NCBI GenBank assembly: GCA_016200005.1
Contig: JACQFP010000022.1
Span: 186,001 to 250,000 of the forward strand
Origin: Verrucomicrobiota bacterium
GTDB taxonomy: Bacteria > Verrucomicrobiota > Verrucomicrobiia > Limisphaerales > PALSA-1396
Length of the DNA stretch: 64,000 nucleotides
Reading direction: 5' to 3'
Shown: positions 19,031 through 26,720 of the stretch, piece by piece
How positions within the stretch are numbered: position 1 is the stretch's first letter
Layout: the number at the start of each line of letters is the position of its first letter
Position numbers and translations under genes: made by a program
Notes under the pieces: generated by a model
Told to the model about the DNA's origin: nothing
Seen by the model: the letters and a program-made list of their open reading frames with translations, nothing else
Database searches by the model: none

Positions 19031-20002
19031 ATGCGCAAAGCAAAGAAAGCCGCGTATCCGCTGACCCGACATCATTCCGTTCACATTCTCCGCGAGGAAG
19101 CGCAATCGGCTGGCATCCGCTCAACGACGATTGGCAATTACCTGGACGCGATCATCTGCGGCGATGCGGAGTCCACGTTGCGCGCGTTGCCGCACGAATC
19201 GGTCAACGCGATTGTCACGAGTCCGCCTTACTACCAGCAGCGGGATTACGGCGCGGGGTTGCAAATTGGAAACGAGCCTGCGCCGGAAGTTTATGTGCAG
19301 AAGCTGACGGGCGTTTTCCGCGAATGTTTCCGCGTGCTGGCGAAGGACGGCACGTTGTGGCTGAACCTCGGGGACAAATACAAGGACGGGCGGTTGCTGG
19401 GAATGCCGTGGCGCGTTGTGTTTGCGATGGAAAGCATCGGCTGGATTCTTCGGTCGGACATCATCTGGCATAAAACCAACGCCATGCCCGCTTCGATCAA
19501 GAACCGTCCGACGACGGATCACGAATACATTTTCATGTTTTCCAAGTCGCCGGATTATTTCTACAACGCCGACGCGATTCGCGAGCCGCACGTCACGTTC
19601 ACGGAGAAAAGCCGGATGATGGGCGGACGCGGGCATTTCGGAAAACGCGGCGGAACGCCGGAGCAAGGCAAGAACGGCGGCAATCCCAATCTCCACAACG
19701 CGCGCTGGGATCAGGCGTTTCATCCGCTGGGCAGAAACAAGCGGACCGTCTGGCAGATTCCCTTGTCGAAATTCCCCGAGGCGCATTTTGCCGTGTTCCC
19801 GGAAAAGCTGGTTGAGACTTGCATCCTGGCTGCGACGAAGCCAAACGATTTGGTGCTCGACCCGTTCGCCGGAAGTGGAACGGTGGCAATCGTTGCGCAA
19901 CAGTTCGGGCGGCACTTCGTCGGAATTGATTGCAGCGAGGACTACTGCGCCCTCGCCAAGAAGCGGCTCGAAAAAAGCCAACTGGCCTTTGGTCTGGTCT
20001 GA
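19031..20002 (+). CDS. DNA methyltransferase, beta class (N4-cytosine or N6-adenine)
   Basis: 323 residues. The catalytic motif IV TSPPYY (about residue 63) comes before the SAM-binding motif LDPFAGSGT (about 276), the order of the beta class. SPPY is more usual for N4-cytosine enzymes, but m6A cannot be excluded. The target-recognition region lies between them (KNRPTTDHEYIFMFSKSP, then a Gly-rich stretch). It would methylate a specific DNA sequence. Its stop is one base from the stop of the convergent gene at 20004, a possible endonuclease, so the two may be a restriction-modification pair. The start (MRKAKKAAYPLTRHH) has no clear ribosome binding site. Confidence 0.9.
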   Translation: MRKAKKAAYPLTRHHSVHILREEAQSAGIRSTTIGNYLDAIICGDAESTLRALPHESVNAIVTSPPYYQQRDYGAGLQIGNEPAPEVYVQKLTGVFRECFRVLAKDGTLWLNLGDKYKDGRLLGMPWRVVFAMESIGWILRSDIIWHKTNAMPASIKNRPTTDHEYIFMFSKSPDYFYNADAIREPHVTFTEKSRMMGGRGHFGKRGGTPEQGKNGGNPNLHNARWDQAFHPLGRNKRTVWQIPLSKFPEAHFAVFPEKLVETCILAATKPNDLVLDPFAGSGTVAIVAQQFGRHFVGIDCSEDYCALAKKRLEKSQLAFGLV

Positions 20003-20003
20003 A

Positions 20004-20900
20004 TCAAGCGAACCGTTTGAAAAACGGAATCAGCTTTTCCACTTCCTTTTCGAGCATCGGTTCGATGGCTTCGATCTGATTGGGATTGGCGCGAAGATAA
20101 ATCCAATACTCGCACTTGAGGGTCTTCAGGTCTCCACCCCACGACTCGGCAATTATGACAGGCACGCACTCGTAGCCATTCTCATGCGCCACGGAAATCG
20201 CCTTGAAAATATCCCGCGTGAACAGATTGGCGTGACCTCCGCCCATTGTTTCGCGCGTCTTGACCGGCACAAGAATCGTCCGCTTCTTGCCAATGATTTG
20301 CACGTCGAACGTTTCCTCGTTGATTCGCTTTTCGCCGACGCCGATTTCAAGCCGAACGGAACGTCTCTCGAAGACTTTTCGGAACGCCCCGCGAACCAAC
20401 TCCTCGAATTTCGTCCCTTTGAGCGCCCGGCGACTTCCCTCAAGCCGCGCCAGCATCACTTCGGACAACGCCGGCCACGACCAACTCTCTGCCTGCGGAA
20501 ATAACGGCCCGACGAACTTGCGTAACTGGTTCAAGAGGTTTGCGCGCTTTTCATCCAAGGATTCGCCCTGAACTGAAGTCAGGAGAGGTTGAAGCCGTTG
20601 AGCCGGCGCGTCCCGCAACATCCAGGCGAGGAAATACCACTTTGCCGTCGCGTCTTTGTAAGGTCTGGCCAAACCATCAAACAATTGAACTTCACTCTGC
20701 CTAGCCAGGTAGTCTTTGATGACCTTCGTCGCCTTCGCACCCGACGGCTCATTGATGAAGTCGTGTACGTCTTGATAACCGTGCTGCTTCAAATACACGC
20801 AGAAGTCCTCGTAGAATTTTTGATTCTGCCGGACGATGGCCACCAAATCTTGCAGCCGCAGGTTTTCAATTATGAAACCCATTTTCGGGATTATCTCCAT
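20004..20900 (-). CDS. possible restriction endonuclease paired with the convergent methyltransferase
   Basis: 298 residues, no signal peptide. A segment resembling a PD-(D/E)xK core is present: D199 in ETFDVQIIG, then K214 in ILVPVK, followed by THE acidic TRE. The usual Glu before the Lys is Pro here, so the assignment is tentative. The N-terminal half is helical (ENLRLQDLVAIVRQNQKFYED). Position next to a DNA methyltransferase, tail to tail and one base apart, is the main support. The start could also be Met7 (MGFIIENLRL). Convergent methyltransferase and endonuclease genes are common in type II systems. It might instead be another nuclease-fold defence protein. Confidence 0.6.
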   Translation of the reverse strand: MEIIPKMGFIIENLRLQDLVAIVRQNQKFYEDFCVYLKQHGYQDVHDFINEPSGAKATKVIKDYLARQSEVQLFDGLARPYKDATAKWYFLAWMLRDAPAQRLQPLLTSVQGESLDEKRANLLNQLRKFVGPLFPQAESWSWPALSEVMLARLEGSRRALKGTKFEELVRGAFRKVFERRSVRLEIGVGEKRINEETFDVQIIGKKRTILVPVKTRETMGGGHANLFTRDIFKAISVAHENGYECVPVIIAESWGGDLKTLKCEYWIYLRANPNQIEAIEPMLEKEVEKLIPFFKRFA

Positions 20901-21129
20901 CGCACCAGCAAAGTCGAGTTTTGAGAATTTGATTTAGCCGATTCACCAAGACGGCTGGCGCACGTTGAAGAATGACCGCACGACACGTCGGTTGCGTTGA
21001 CAGGAGTTTTATTTGAACGAACCGGCGGTTGGGATTGAATTCATTTTGCCGAACGAGCGGAAAGTTTTTTCCAAAGTTGGCATCATCGAAATTGCGATGA
21101 GCCGACAACACACCGTCGGAGAATTTATG

Positions 21130-22257
21130 TCATGTCGAGGACCGTCGTTTGTAGGAAACCGGCTTGGACGAATGTCTCTTTCGCGCAACTGGAGCACCGG
21201 CTGTTTCCGCCAACACCAACACGCCTTGCGACGGCGTTGCTGGTTTGTGGACGTTCCCGTTTCGTGGCGACGGTTGCGCAACTTGGAAAACGTCGCGGCG
21301 GAGGTCGGCGGTTTTGCCGTGGAGAATCGCGGCGTGGGCGGTTTTGAGTTCGGCGTCGCTGACGGCTTCGGCGAAGAAGCGGAAGGAGGACGCAGCGAGG
21401 TAATCGAGGCGTTCTTCAAAGGCGAGCCATTTGCGGCCTTCGCACTCGGCCACGTGACCGGTGGTGTTCGAGCCGGCAAAGATGTCCAGCACGAGGTCGC
21501 CCGGTTCGGTGAGGAAGCGGATGAAGAACTCCGGCAGTTTCGCCGGGAAGCGGGCGGGATGGCCTTTCACGCCGATGGTTTTGCAGCCGCGCAGGTAGCT
21601 GCCGTTGGATTCCGAATTCGAGATTTGCAGGAGGTTGGGCGGAATCGCGCCACCGTTGTCTTTGGCGAAGGCTTTGCCGATGTCGTGGCCGGACGGGCGT
21701 TTCTTCGGCGTGTAAAAGCCTTCCGGGTCTTCGAGCAGTTTCTTCATCCGGTCGCTGTATTCGGCGAGCACCTTGGTCACGTTGGCTTTGGGCCAGCGGG
21801 TTTTGCCGAACCACCAGACGGTGTTGACCGCGTCCTTCGCGCGGAGCTTCCGTTTGTTGACCCATTCAATGGGGCTGGGCAGCTTGGACGGGTTGAACCA
21901 GTAGAAATCTTCGGCGAGGTGGAAGCCGAGTTCGTCGCAGAAATGAATCGGGACGCGGAAGTTGTAGAGGCTGCGCGTGGGCGAGCCGGGTTCGTAAGCG
22001 CCGCCGAGGTCGAGAACGAAGCTGCCGTCGTCTTTGAGCTTGCGATGAACGAACCGGGCGAATTGCGCGAGCCAGGCCACATACTCGGCCTGAGCTTTGT
22101 TGCCGTATTCCTTTTCGCGCTGAAGGGCGAAGGGCGGACTGGTGAGAACGAGGTTGACGCTGGAATCGGGCAGCGCGGCGAGCAGGTCAAGCGAATCGCC
22201 GCGATACGCCGCACCCCAGTTGGTGAGGTATGCGGGCGCATGTTTTTCCAACAACAT
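21130..22257 (-). CDS. PvuII-like N4-cytosine DNA methyltransferase
   Basis: 375 residues. From memory it resembles M.PvuII over most of its length: LTSPPFALQREKEYGN, LAEDFYWFNPSKLPSPIEWV, KDAVNTVWWFGKT, RPSGHDIGKAFAKDNGG, PPNLLQISNSESNG, HPARFPAKLPEFFIRFLTEP and the SAM motif LDIFAGSNTTG. M.PvuII makes N4-methylcytosine in CAGCTG, so this enzyme probably protects the same or a similar site. About 70 extra residues follow the catalytic domain. It is divergent from the controller gene at 22304, with operator boxes between, the same layout as the PvuII system. It should remain functional even though the nuclease gene is broken. Confidence 0.92.
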   Translation of the reverse strand: MLLEKHAPAYLTNWGAAYRGDSLDLLAALPDSSVNLVLTSPPFALQREKEYGNKAQAEYVAWLAQFARFVHRKLKDDGSFVLDLGGAYEPGSPTRSLYNFRVPIHFCDELGFHLAEDFYWFNPSKLPSPIEWVNKRKLRAKDAVNTVWWFGKTRWPKANVTKVLAEYSDRMKKLLEDPEGFYTPKKRPSGHDIGKAFAKDNGGAIPPNLLQISNSESNGSYLRGCKTIGVKGHPARFPAKLPEFFIRFLTEPGDLVLDIFAGSNTTGHVAECEGRKWLAFEERLDYLAASSFRFFAEAVSDAELKTAHAAILHGKTADLRRDVFQVAQPSPRNGNVHKPATPSQGVLVLAETAGAPVARKRHSSKPVSYKRRSST

Positions 22258-22262
22258 AAAGC

Positions 22263-22288
22263 TACTTTAAGTCTGTAGATGTAAAGTC
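22263..22288. promoter_or_regulatory. C-box operators of the PvuII-like system
   Basis: Two boxes related to the controller consensus GACTNNNAGTC: TACTTTAAGTC (22263-22273, one mismatch) and GATGTAAAGTC (22278-22288, two mismatches), separated by TGTA. This is the tandem arrangement with a four-base spacer seen in C-protein operators. They lie between the divergent methylase and controller genes. Expected behaviour: one bound dimer activates, and two repress, the controller and nuclease genes. Confidence 0.65.
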
Positions 22289-22303
22289 GTCAATTTCGAT
22301 AAC

Positions 22304-22540
22304 GTGCCGCAGATGAAAGCCAAGCCATCCGCTCGACGTATCTTCGCCGAAAATCTGCGCAAGGCAAGACTGGCGAAAGGACTTTCGCAGGAAGATTTGG
22401 CGGAGTTGGCAAACCTCCATCGCACTTACGTCGGCTCGGTCGAACGGGCGGAACGAAATGTTTCAATAGACAACATGGAGCGTCTGGCCGCTGCCGTGGG
22501 TATTTCACTCTCTTCGCTGGTGCAGGAGGGCAAGCGATGA
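22304..22540 (+). CDS. controller (C) protein, XRE-type regulator of PvuII-like system
   Basis: 78 residues from GTG at 22304, or 75 from ATG at 22313; the latter is closer to C.PvuII in layout. A single helix-turn-helix ([20 protein letters not shown], then ERAERN) fills the protein, as in controllers of restriction-modification systems. It would bind the C-boxes 16-41 bases upstream of its start and delay nuclease expression until the DNA is methylated. Its TGA overlaps the ATG of the nuclease gene (ATGA), so the two are translationally coupled. Confidence 0.9.
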   Translation: MPQMKAKPSARRIFAENLRKARLAKGLSQEDLAELANLHRTYVGSVERAERNVSIDNMERLAAAVGISLSSLVQEGKR

Positions 22541-23024
22541 AGCCGCATCCCGACACGGTGGAACTCGAACGGCTGTTTCCGTACATCCGCGAGTATCAGG
22601 CGCTCGCTTCGAAGCACGGCATCGGCGACATCTTCCAGGACAACGGTGGAAAGCTCTGCAACTCTTGTTGGTCACAGGACTCAAATGTCTCGGCAGTCGA
22701 GAGGGCAATGATGCGCTTGATGAGCAGGGCAAGGAATACGAACTCAAGTCGGTGAACGTCCTGTTGACGCAAAGTTTTTCGACCCACCATCACATGAACC
22801 CTGTCATTCTTGCCAAGTATCGACAGGTGGATTGGCTGCTGGCCATTTACGAAGGCATAGAACTGCAAAAGATTTATCGAATGAAGCCGGCGACGTTAGA
22901 GCCGTACTTCTCAAATTGGGAAAAGAAATGGCACGAATCGGGAGGCAAAGACATCAACAATCCGAAAATTCCCGTGAAGTTTGTAGTCCAACACGGAGAA
23001 ATGATTTATCAGAAAACCGGGTGA
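22537..23024 (+). pseudogene. PvuII-like restriction endonuclease, frameshifted
   Basis: The first frame gives an N-terminus like R.PvuII ([25 protein letters not shown]). At about 22656 a base seems missing (CTCTG where CTCCTG would keep the frame), and the protein continues in the next frame as [20 protein letters not shown] ... EYELKS ... [16 protein letters not shown] ... [20 protein letters not shown]. The catalytic residues known from PvuII are all present across the two frames: D of GND, E and K of YELK, and the HH pair, plus D of FQD in the first part. The gene is thus a recent break or a sequence error. Its stop lies 11 bases before the ahcY fragment at 23036. Confidence 0.9.
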
Positions 23025-23035
23025 TTGATTTCTGG

Positions 23036-23263
23036 GTGAGCAACAGCTTCACCAACCAATGCCTCGCGCAACTGGACCTCTGGGCCAACCGCGCCACCAA
23101 CAAGGCCGGCGTCTATCGTCTGCCCAAAAAACTGGACGAAGAAGTCGCCCGCCTGCACCTCGACCGCATCGGTGTGAAGCTGACCAAGCTCACGAAGAAA
23201 CAAGCCGATTACCTCGGCGTGCCCGCGGAAGGACCTTACAAGCCGGAGCATTACCGGTATTGA
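23036..23263 (+). pseudogene. 3' fragment of ahcY (copy 2)
   Basis: 75 codons that match the C-terminus of SAH hydrolase, starting exactly in the conserved motif ([12 protein letters not shown]) and running to [12 protein letters not shown]-type tail and stop. The last 156 bases (23108-23263) correspond to 17069-17224 of the main gene, with only silent or near-silent changes plus one Pro to Ala. It includes [12 protein letters not shown], a region that the main copy lacks, so it is not a simple duplicate of that copy. A matching terminator follows. Confidence 0.92.
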
Positions 23264-23307
23264 AAAATGTGTCGCACTCTAACGAGTGCTGCTGCCGAAA
23301 CTCGAGA

Positions 23308-23336
23308 GGCGAACGGGCAACCGTTCGCCTTTTTTC
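23308..23336 (+). terminator. terminator hairpin after ahcY fragment 2
   Basis: GGCGAACGG-GCAA-CCGTTCGCC followed by seven T. The stem is identical to that of the hairpin after the main ahcY. Confidence 0.9.
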
Positions 23337-23394
23337 TAAGCGCAAAGCAGAGGTTGAGGCGCGAGGACGTAAAGATGCCCGGCGAGGCAGGTGC

Positions 23395-24192
23395 TTATTG
23401 ACTCAGCACTTCCACCGCATCGCCCGCGCGCACGATGCCCTCGACCAGTACAGCAGCGTACACGCCGGCCATGCCTTGGTGGGCCTGCGCGACACGCTTC
23501 AAAACGGCTGGATTCGATTCGCCCGTCTCGGGATCCAACGTAATCATCGCGCAACGCGCGTCGCGCTGGAGAAGGGAAACCACCGCTCGGGAGCCGATCC
23601 GCAGCGAACGGCCAATGTAACCGTCCTCCGCAAAACCGCCGGGCGCGTTCAAGTCCAGGTAGATGTTCGCCCGGAAACGCCGCGCATCCACGGTCGCGCC
23701 TATTTCATCACCAAGCTGCCGCGCCGTTTGCAGCGAGAGGAGCGATACGGGCCGGCAATCGGTGATCGCCCGGTCGGATCGCATCAGCGTCAACTCCGGC
23801 GCGCCGGGGAGGCCATCACGTATCGCGTGGAGCAGCGCCGGGTCGTCAATTGCCAGCCTCCGACCGGTTGGCAATTCGACGTCCACCATGAAATCCGTCG
23901 CGTCCGTGGGCGCGGGAGTCAGGCCCACTCCGGGAGCGAGATTTTCCGCTTCGGCCAGATTCGCGGGCTGTGCGGCTTTTTCGGGATGGCGGAAGCGCGG
24001 ACTGCAGGCCAGAAGTTTGCGTTGCTCGCGGGCCGTAAGATAGGGGAATCCTTTGGGAGCAATCGAACTGCGAATCGCAAAGACGCGGTCGCCATGAATT
24101 CCGGCGAAACCGAGGAACGCTTCGCGCAACGACTCGCCGCGCATGCTCTTGACGGGGTAACGCCAAAGACTGGCCACTCTTCCGATGATGCT
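23395..24192 (-). CDS. MOSC-domain protein
   Basis: 265 residues from the ATG at 24192 (MSIIGRVASLWRYPVKSMRG); the longer frame to 24303 is not supported because it runs into the ahcY fragment 3 region. The N-terminal beta-barrel (WRYPVKSMRGESLREA, GIHGDRVFAI) and the MOSC domain (RPVSLLSLQT, DARRFRANIYLD, RCAMITLDPETGE) are clear. The conserved cysteine of MOSC proteins is the C of RCAMIT. Relatives handle sulfur on the molybdenum cofactor or reduce N-hydroxylated compounds (YcbX, mARC). A sulfite-oxidase-like molybdoenzyme lies 11 kb away. The gene sits between ahcY fragments 2 and 3, reversed, so it may have arrived with the island. Confidence 0.88.
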   Translation of the reverse strand, partial: SIIGRVASLWRYPVKSMRGESLREAFLGFAGIHGDRVFAIRSSIAPKGFPYLTAREQRKLLACSPRFRHPEKAAQPANLAEAENLAPGVGLTPAPTDATDFMVDVELPTGRRLAIDDPALLHAIRDGLPGAPELTLMRSDRAITDCRPVSLLSLQTARQLGDEIGATVDARRFRANIYLDLNAPGGFAEDGYIGRSLRIGSRAVVSLLQRDARCAMITLDPETGESNPAVLKRVAQAHQGMAGVYAAVLVEGIVRAGDAVEVLSQ

Positions 24193-24331
24193 CATGGTGA
24201 TGAAGGGTTTGGGGTTGGTTCTCGTTGCGGCGATTGAAGCGACCATACGCGGTTCGCGAAGCTTGTGACAAGCGCGGATTCGAGTGATCACGCACGACCA
24301 CATTGTCAGGATGATGAGCCAGGATTACGTT

Positions 24332-24445
24332 TGCCTGCGCTTCGCACGCAGCGGCGCCAAGTTGACCAAGCTCACCAAGAAACAAGCCGATTACCTCGGC
24401 GTGCCGCCCGAAGGGCCATGCAAGCCGGAGCACTATCGCTACTGA
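24332..24445 (+). pseudogene. 3' fragment of ahcY (copy 3)
   Basis: Clear similarity from [20 protein letters not shown] to CKPEHYRY and stop; weaker similarity begins about 27 bases earlier. This is the shortest of the three ahcY 3' ends. The unusual PCKPEH (others PYKPEH) marks it as drifting. Confidence 0.88.
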
Positions 24446-24470
24446 GCGGATTCAAATTTAAAACACCAAA

Positions 24471-24498
24471 GGCGAATGGGAAAATCGTTCGCCTTTTT
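24471..24498 (+). terminator. terminator hairpin after ahcY fragment 3
   Basis: GGCGAA and TTCGCC arms around a partly decayed stem, followed by TTTTTATTT. It is the degenerate version of the hairpins at 17252 and 23308. Confidence 0.75.
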
Positions 24499-24526
24499 AT
24501 TTGAAGCAATGCACGATTCATCAGCC

Positions 24527-24922
24527 ATGAAAACCAAAAACATTCAACACACAGTGCTGATTCGTGCCACGCCCAAAGCGGTCTATGACGCACTGATGAA
24601 CCAGAAGAAACACACGCGATTCACCGGCGAACCCGCCCGGATTCGCGCGAAAGCGGGCGCGGCCTTCACCTGTTACGACGGTTACATCAACGGCATGACG
24701 CTGGCACTTGCACCGGGCCGGTGCATTGTTCAGGCGTGGCGCTCGCGCGACTGGCCGCCCGAACACTATTCCATCGTCACGTTCGCGCTTGCCAGCATAG
24801 CTGGCGGTCGGACGCAACTTCGCTTCACGCAAGTGGGCGTGCCGGCCGGGGATTACGCCCGGAAATACCAAGGCTGGCGGACTCATTATTGGCAACCGCT
24901 CAAACGATTCTTGGAGAAGTGA
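24527..24922 (+). CDS. SRPBCC (AHSA1-like) protein
   Basis: 131 residues from ATG at 24527 (MKTKNIQHTVLIRATPKAVY); an earlier ATG at 24509 would add six residues. The pattern IQHTVLIRATPKAVYDALMN, FTGEPARIRAKAGAAFTCYD, IVQAWRSRDWPPEHYSIVTF and GWRTHYWQPLKRFLEK is that of activator-of-Hsp90-ATPase-like START-fold proteins, which hold a hydrophobic ligand in a deep pocket. The ligand is unknown. It begins directly after the third ahcY terminator, so the island boundary is probably just before it. Confidence 0.85.
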   Translation: MKTKNIQHTVLIRATPKAVYDALMNQKKHTRFTGEPARIRAKAGAAFTCYDGYINGMTLALAPGRCIVQAWRSRDWPPEHYSIVTFALASIAGGRTQLRFTQVGVPAGDYARKYQGWRTHYWQPLKRFLEK

Positions 24923-25057
24923 TTTTCAATCTTTGTGCTGACTTTGAAGCAGTCGCCCGGTTTGAATTCGCTGGCCACGAGTTTCCTCGCGCCGGCCTCC
25001 AGGTTTCCGGCTAAGTTGTCCTTGAACGGGGTCTGAAGCCGTGGGAGATTTTCCACC

Positions 25058-25240
25058 ATGAACGCAATTAAAGTAGATGACGCGCATCGAATCCAGTTGG
25101 CCGTGCTCGCGCCGGGTGATTCGTATGAGCCGGAAATCGTCAGTGCCGACGAAATCACACTTCGCCGCGTACCTCAAGCGTCCATCAGCGTGTCACGGCC
25201 GACACTGGTCAAGGTGGAGAAGCGGGGGGCTACTCCGTGA
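25058..25240 (+). CDS. AbrB-like antitoxin, possibly truncated
   Basis: 60 residues (MNAIKVDDAHRIQLAVLAPG, then SYEPEIVSADEITLRRV), reminiscent of the SpoVT-AbrB swapped-hairpin antitoxins. After its stop another frame (SVSDQPILSEAIKEALAEFP) runs into the start of a PIN-toxin remnant by an ATGA overlap, as intact antitoxins do, so the antitoxin may be frameshifted. Together with the fragment at 25299 it looks like a decayed VapBC pair. Confidence 0.5.
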   Translation: MNAIKVDDAHRIQLAVLAPGDSYEPEIVSADEITLRRVPQASISVSRPTLVKVEKRGATP

Positions 25241-25298
25241 GCGTTTCCGATCAGCCGATCTTGTCAGAAGCCATCAAAGAAGCCCTCGCTGAGTTTCC

Positions 25299-25418
25299 AT
25301 GAAACATCTCCTGGACGTGAACGTCTTGCTGGCGGCGATCTGGGTACAGCATCCGCAACCATTGTCCTCCACGATGTCTTCGGGTATGAATGCGGCCAAC
25401 AACATTTCCATCCAATGA
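25299..25418 (+). pseudogene. vapC-like PIN toxin fragment
   Basis: Only 39 codons remain: MKHLLDVNVLLAAIW is the typical first beta-strand and catalytic Asp (D6) of PIN-domain toxins, followed by unrelated residues. A full protein would have about 130. The stop overlaps the start of the next gene (ATGA at 25415). Confidence 0.7.
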
Positions 25419-26428
25419 AAAACATGAAACATTTCGCCACTCTGTTGACGCTGTTGACCTTCGCGCTCGGCAACCAGATCCGCGCCGCGGATTGGGTTGT
25501 CTATGAAGGCAAGGCCGGTCCCGGCAAAGGCAAACACATCGTCTTTCTCGCCGGTGATGAGGAGTATCGCTCGGAAGAAGGACTGCCGCAGCTCGCCAAA
25601 ATTCTCGCGGTGCGCCACGGCTTCAAATGCACTGTCCTGTTCTCCCTCAACCCCGCCGACGGCACCATCGATCCCAACAACTCAAGCAACATCCCCGGCA
25701 TCGAAGCGCTCGACAGCGCCGATTTATGTGTGATGCTGCTCCGCTTCCGCGAATTGCCGGACGACAAGATGAAACACTTCGTCGATTTCCTGAACGCCGG
25801 CAAACCGATCCTCGCGTTGCGCACGTCCACGCACGCGTTTGCGTACGCCAAGAATAAGCAGAGCCGCTACGCCAAATACGATTGGCAAAGCAAGGAGTGG
25901 CCGGGCGGGTTCGGCCAACAGGTGCTCGGCGACACCTGGATCAGTCACCACGGCAATCACGGCAAGGAGAGCACGCGCGGCATCATCAACGAGGCGATGA
26001 AGAATCATCCCATCCTCAAAGGCGTTGATGACATCTGGGGACCGACTGACGTTTATGGCATCACACACCTGCCCGTTGACGCCAAAGTTCTCGTTTACGG
26101 TCAAGTGCTCGATGGTATGAAACAAACCGACAAGCCGGTGGTAGGCAAAAAGAATGAACCGATGATGCCGCTGGTCTGGATTCGCAACTATGTCGGCGAG
26201 AGTGGCAAATCGAACAAAATCATTTGCACGACGATGGGAGCATCGGTTGATCTTGAAAGCGAAGGTCTGCGTCGTCTGCTCGTCAACGCCTGTTACTGGG
26301 GACTTGGCCTCGACGAAAAAATTCCCGCGAAGAACAACGTCGATTACGTCGGTGAATACAAACCGACACCCTTCGGTTTCGGCAAATTCACTAAGGGCGT
26401 CAAGCCCGCCGACCACGAATTGAAGTGA
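25415..26428 (+). CDS. secreted ThuA-like protein
   Basis: 337 residues. A signal peptide (MKHFATLLTLLTFALGNQIRAA, cleavage near ADW) is followed by a ThuA/class I glutamine-amidotransferase-like fold: KHIVFLAGDEEYRSEEGLP, LDSADLCVMLLRFRELPDD, KPILALRTSTHAF, SHHGNHGKESTRG, DIWGPTDVYG. In Planctomycetes and Verrucomicrobia such proteins are many, exported, and linked to sugar degradation, but no reaction is established. The end (KIICTTMGASVDLESEGLRRLLVNACYWGLG) is the usual closing motif. Start at 25415 or at the second ATG, 25427. Confidence 0.85.
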   Translation: MKNMKHFATLLTLLTFALGNQIRAADWVVYEGKAGPGKGKHIVFLAGDEEYRSEEGLPQLAKILAVRHGFKCTVLFSLNPADGTIDPNNSSNIPGIEALDSADLCVMLLRFRELPDDKMKHFVDFLNAGKPILALRTSTHAFAYAKNKQSRYAKYDWQSKEWPGGFGQQVLGDTWISHHGNHGKESTRGIINEAMKNHPILKGVDDIWGPTDVYGITHLPVDAKVLVYGQVLDGMKQTDKPVVGKKNEPMMPLVWIRNYVGESGKSNKIICTTMGASVDLESEGLRRLLVNACYWGLGLDEKIPAKNNVDYVGEYKPTPFGFGKFTKGVKPADHELK

Positions 26429-26517
26429 CGGCTTTCTGCCGCATCCAAAACGGCGCGTTGCCACACAAACAAAAAGAGGCTGCATGGGATACGCATCCGT
26501 ATTTATCTTCGCCAGCT

Positions 26518-26697
26518 ATGGAAACCTCTGAATCCATCCTGTGTCCGTTTTGCGGCCAGCGAAGCGAACTGGTCATCGATACCAGCGTCACTTCGCAGCA
26601 GTTCACGACCGATTGCGAGGTTTGTTGCCGTCCGTTCGAAGTCATCGCGGAGTGCGAACCGGGCAAAATTCTGAGCTTGGATGTCAGCGGAAACTAA
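26518..26697 (+). CDS. CPXCG-motif cysteine-rich small protein
   Basis: 59 residues from ATG at 26518. Two zinc-ribbon half sites, CPFCGQRSELVID and CEVCCRPFEV, match the CPXCG family of small bacterial zinc-binding proteins. Function unknown. It lies 89 bases after the ThuA-like gene and 23 bases before the TMEM14-like gene, so all may be cotranscribed. Confidence 0.85.
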   Translation: METSESILCPFCGQRSELVIDTSVTSQQFTTDCEVCCRPFEVIAECEPGKILSLDVSGN

Positions 26698-26720
26698 GCG
26701 AGAATTCGCCTGCTGAAATT

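Noticed and set aside
21013-22278. Long plus-strand open frame opposite the PvuII-like methyltransferase
   Set aside because: Shadow of the minus-strand gene, whose protein has complete methyltransferase motifs; the plus-strand product has none.
23264-23307. Possible integrase or attachment core beside ahcY fragment 2
   Set aside because: No recombinase gene was found in the window and no short core shared by all three copies beyond the ahcY tail and the hairpin could be defined by eye.
24886-25158. Minus-strand frame ending in EFKPGDCFKVSTKIENHF
   Set aside because: The tail has a faint resemblance to a Clp-type C-terminus but is too short and overlaps the SRPBCC and antitoxin genes; not supported.
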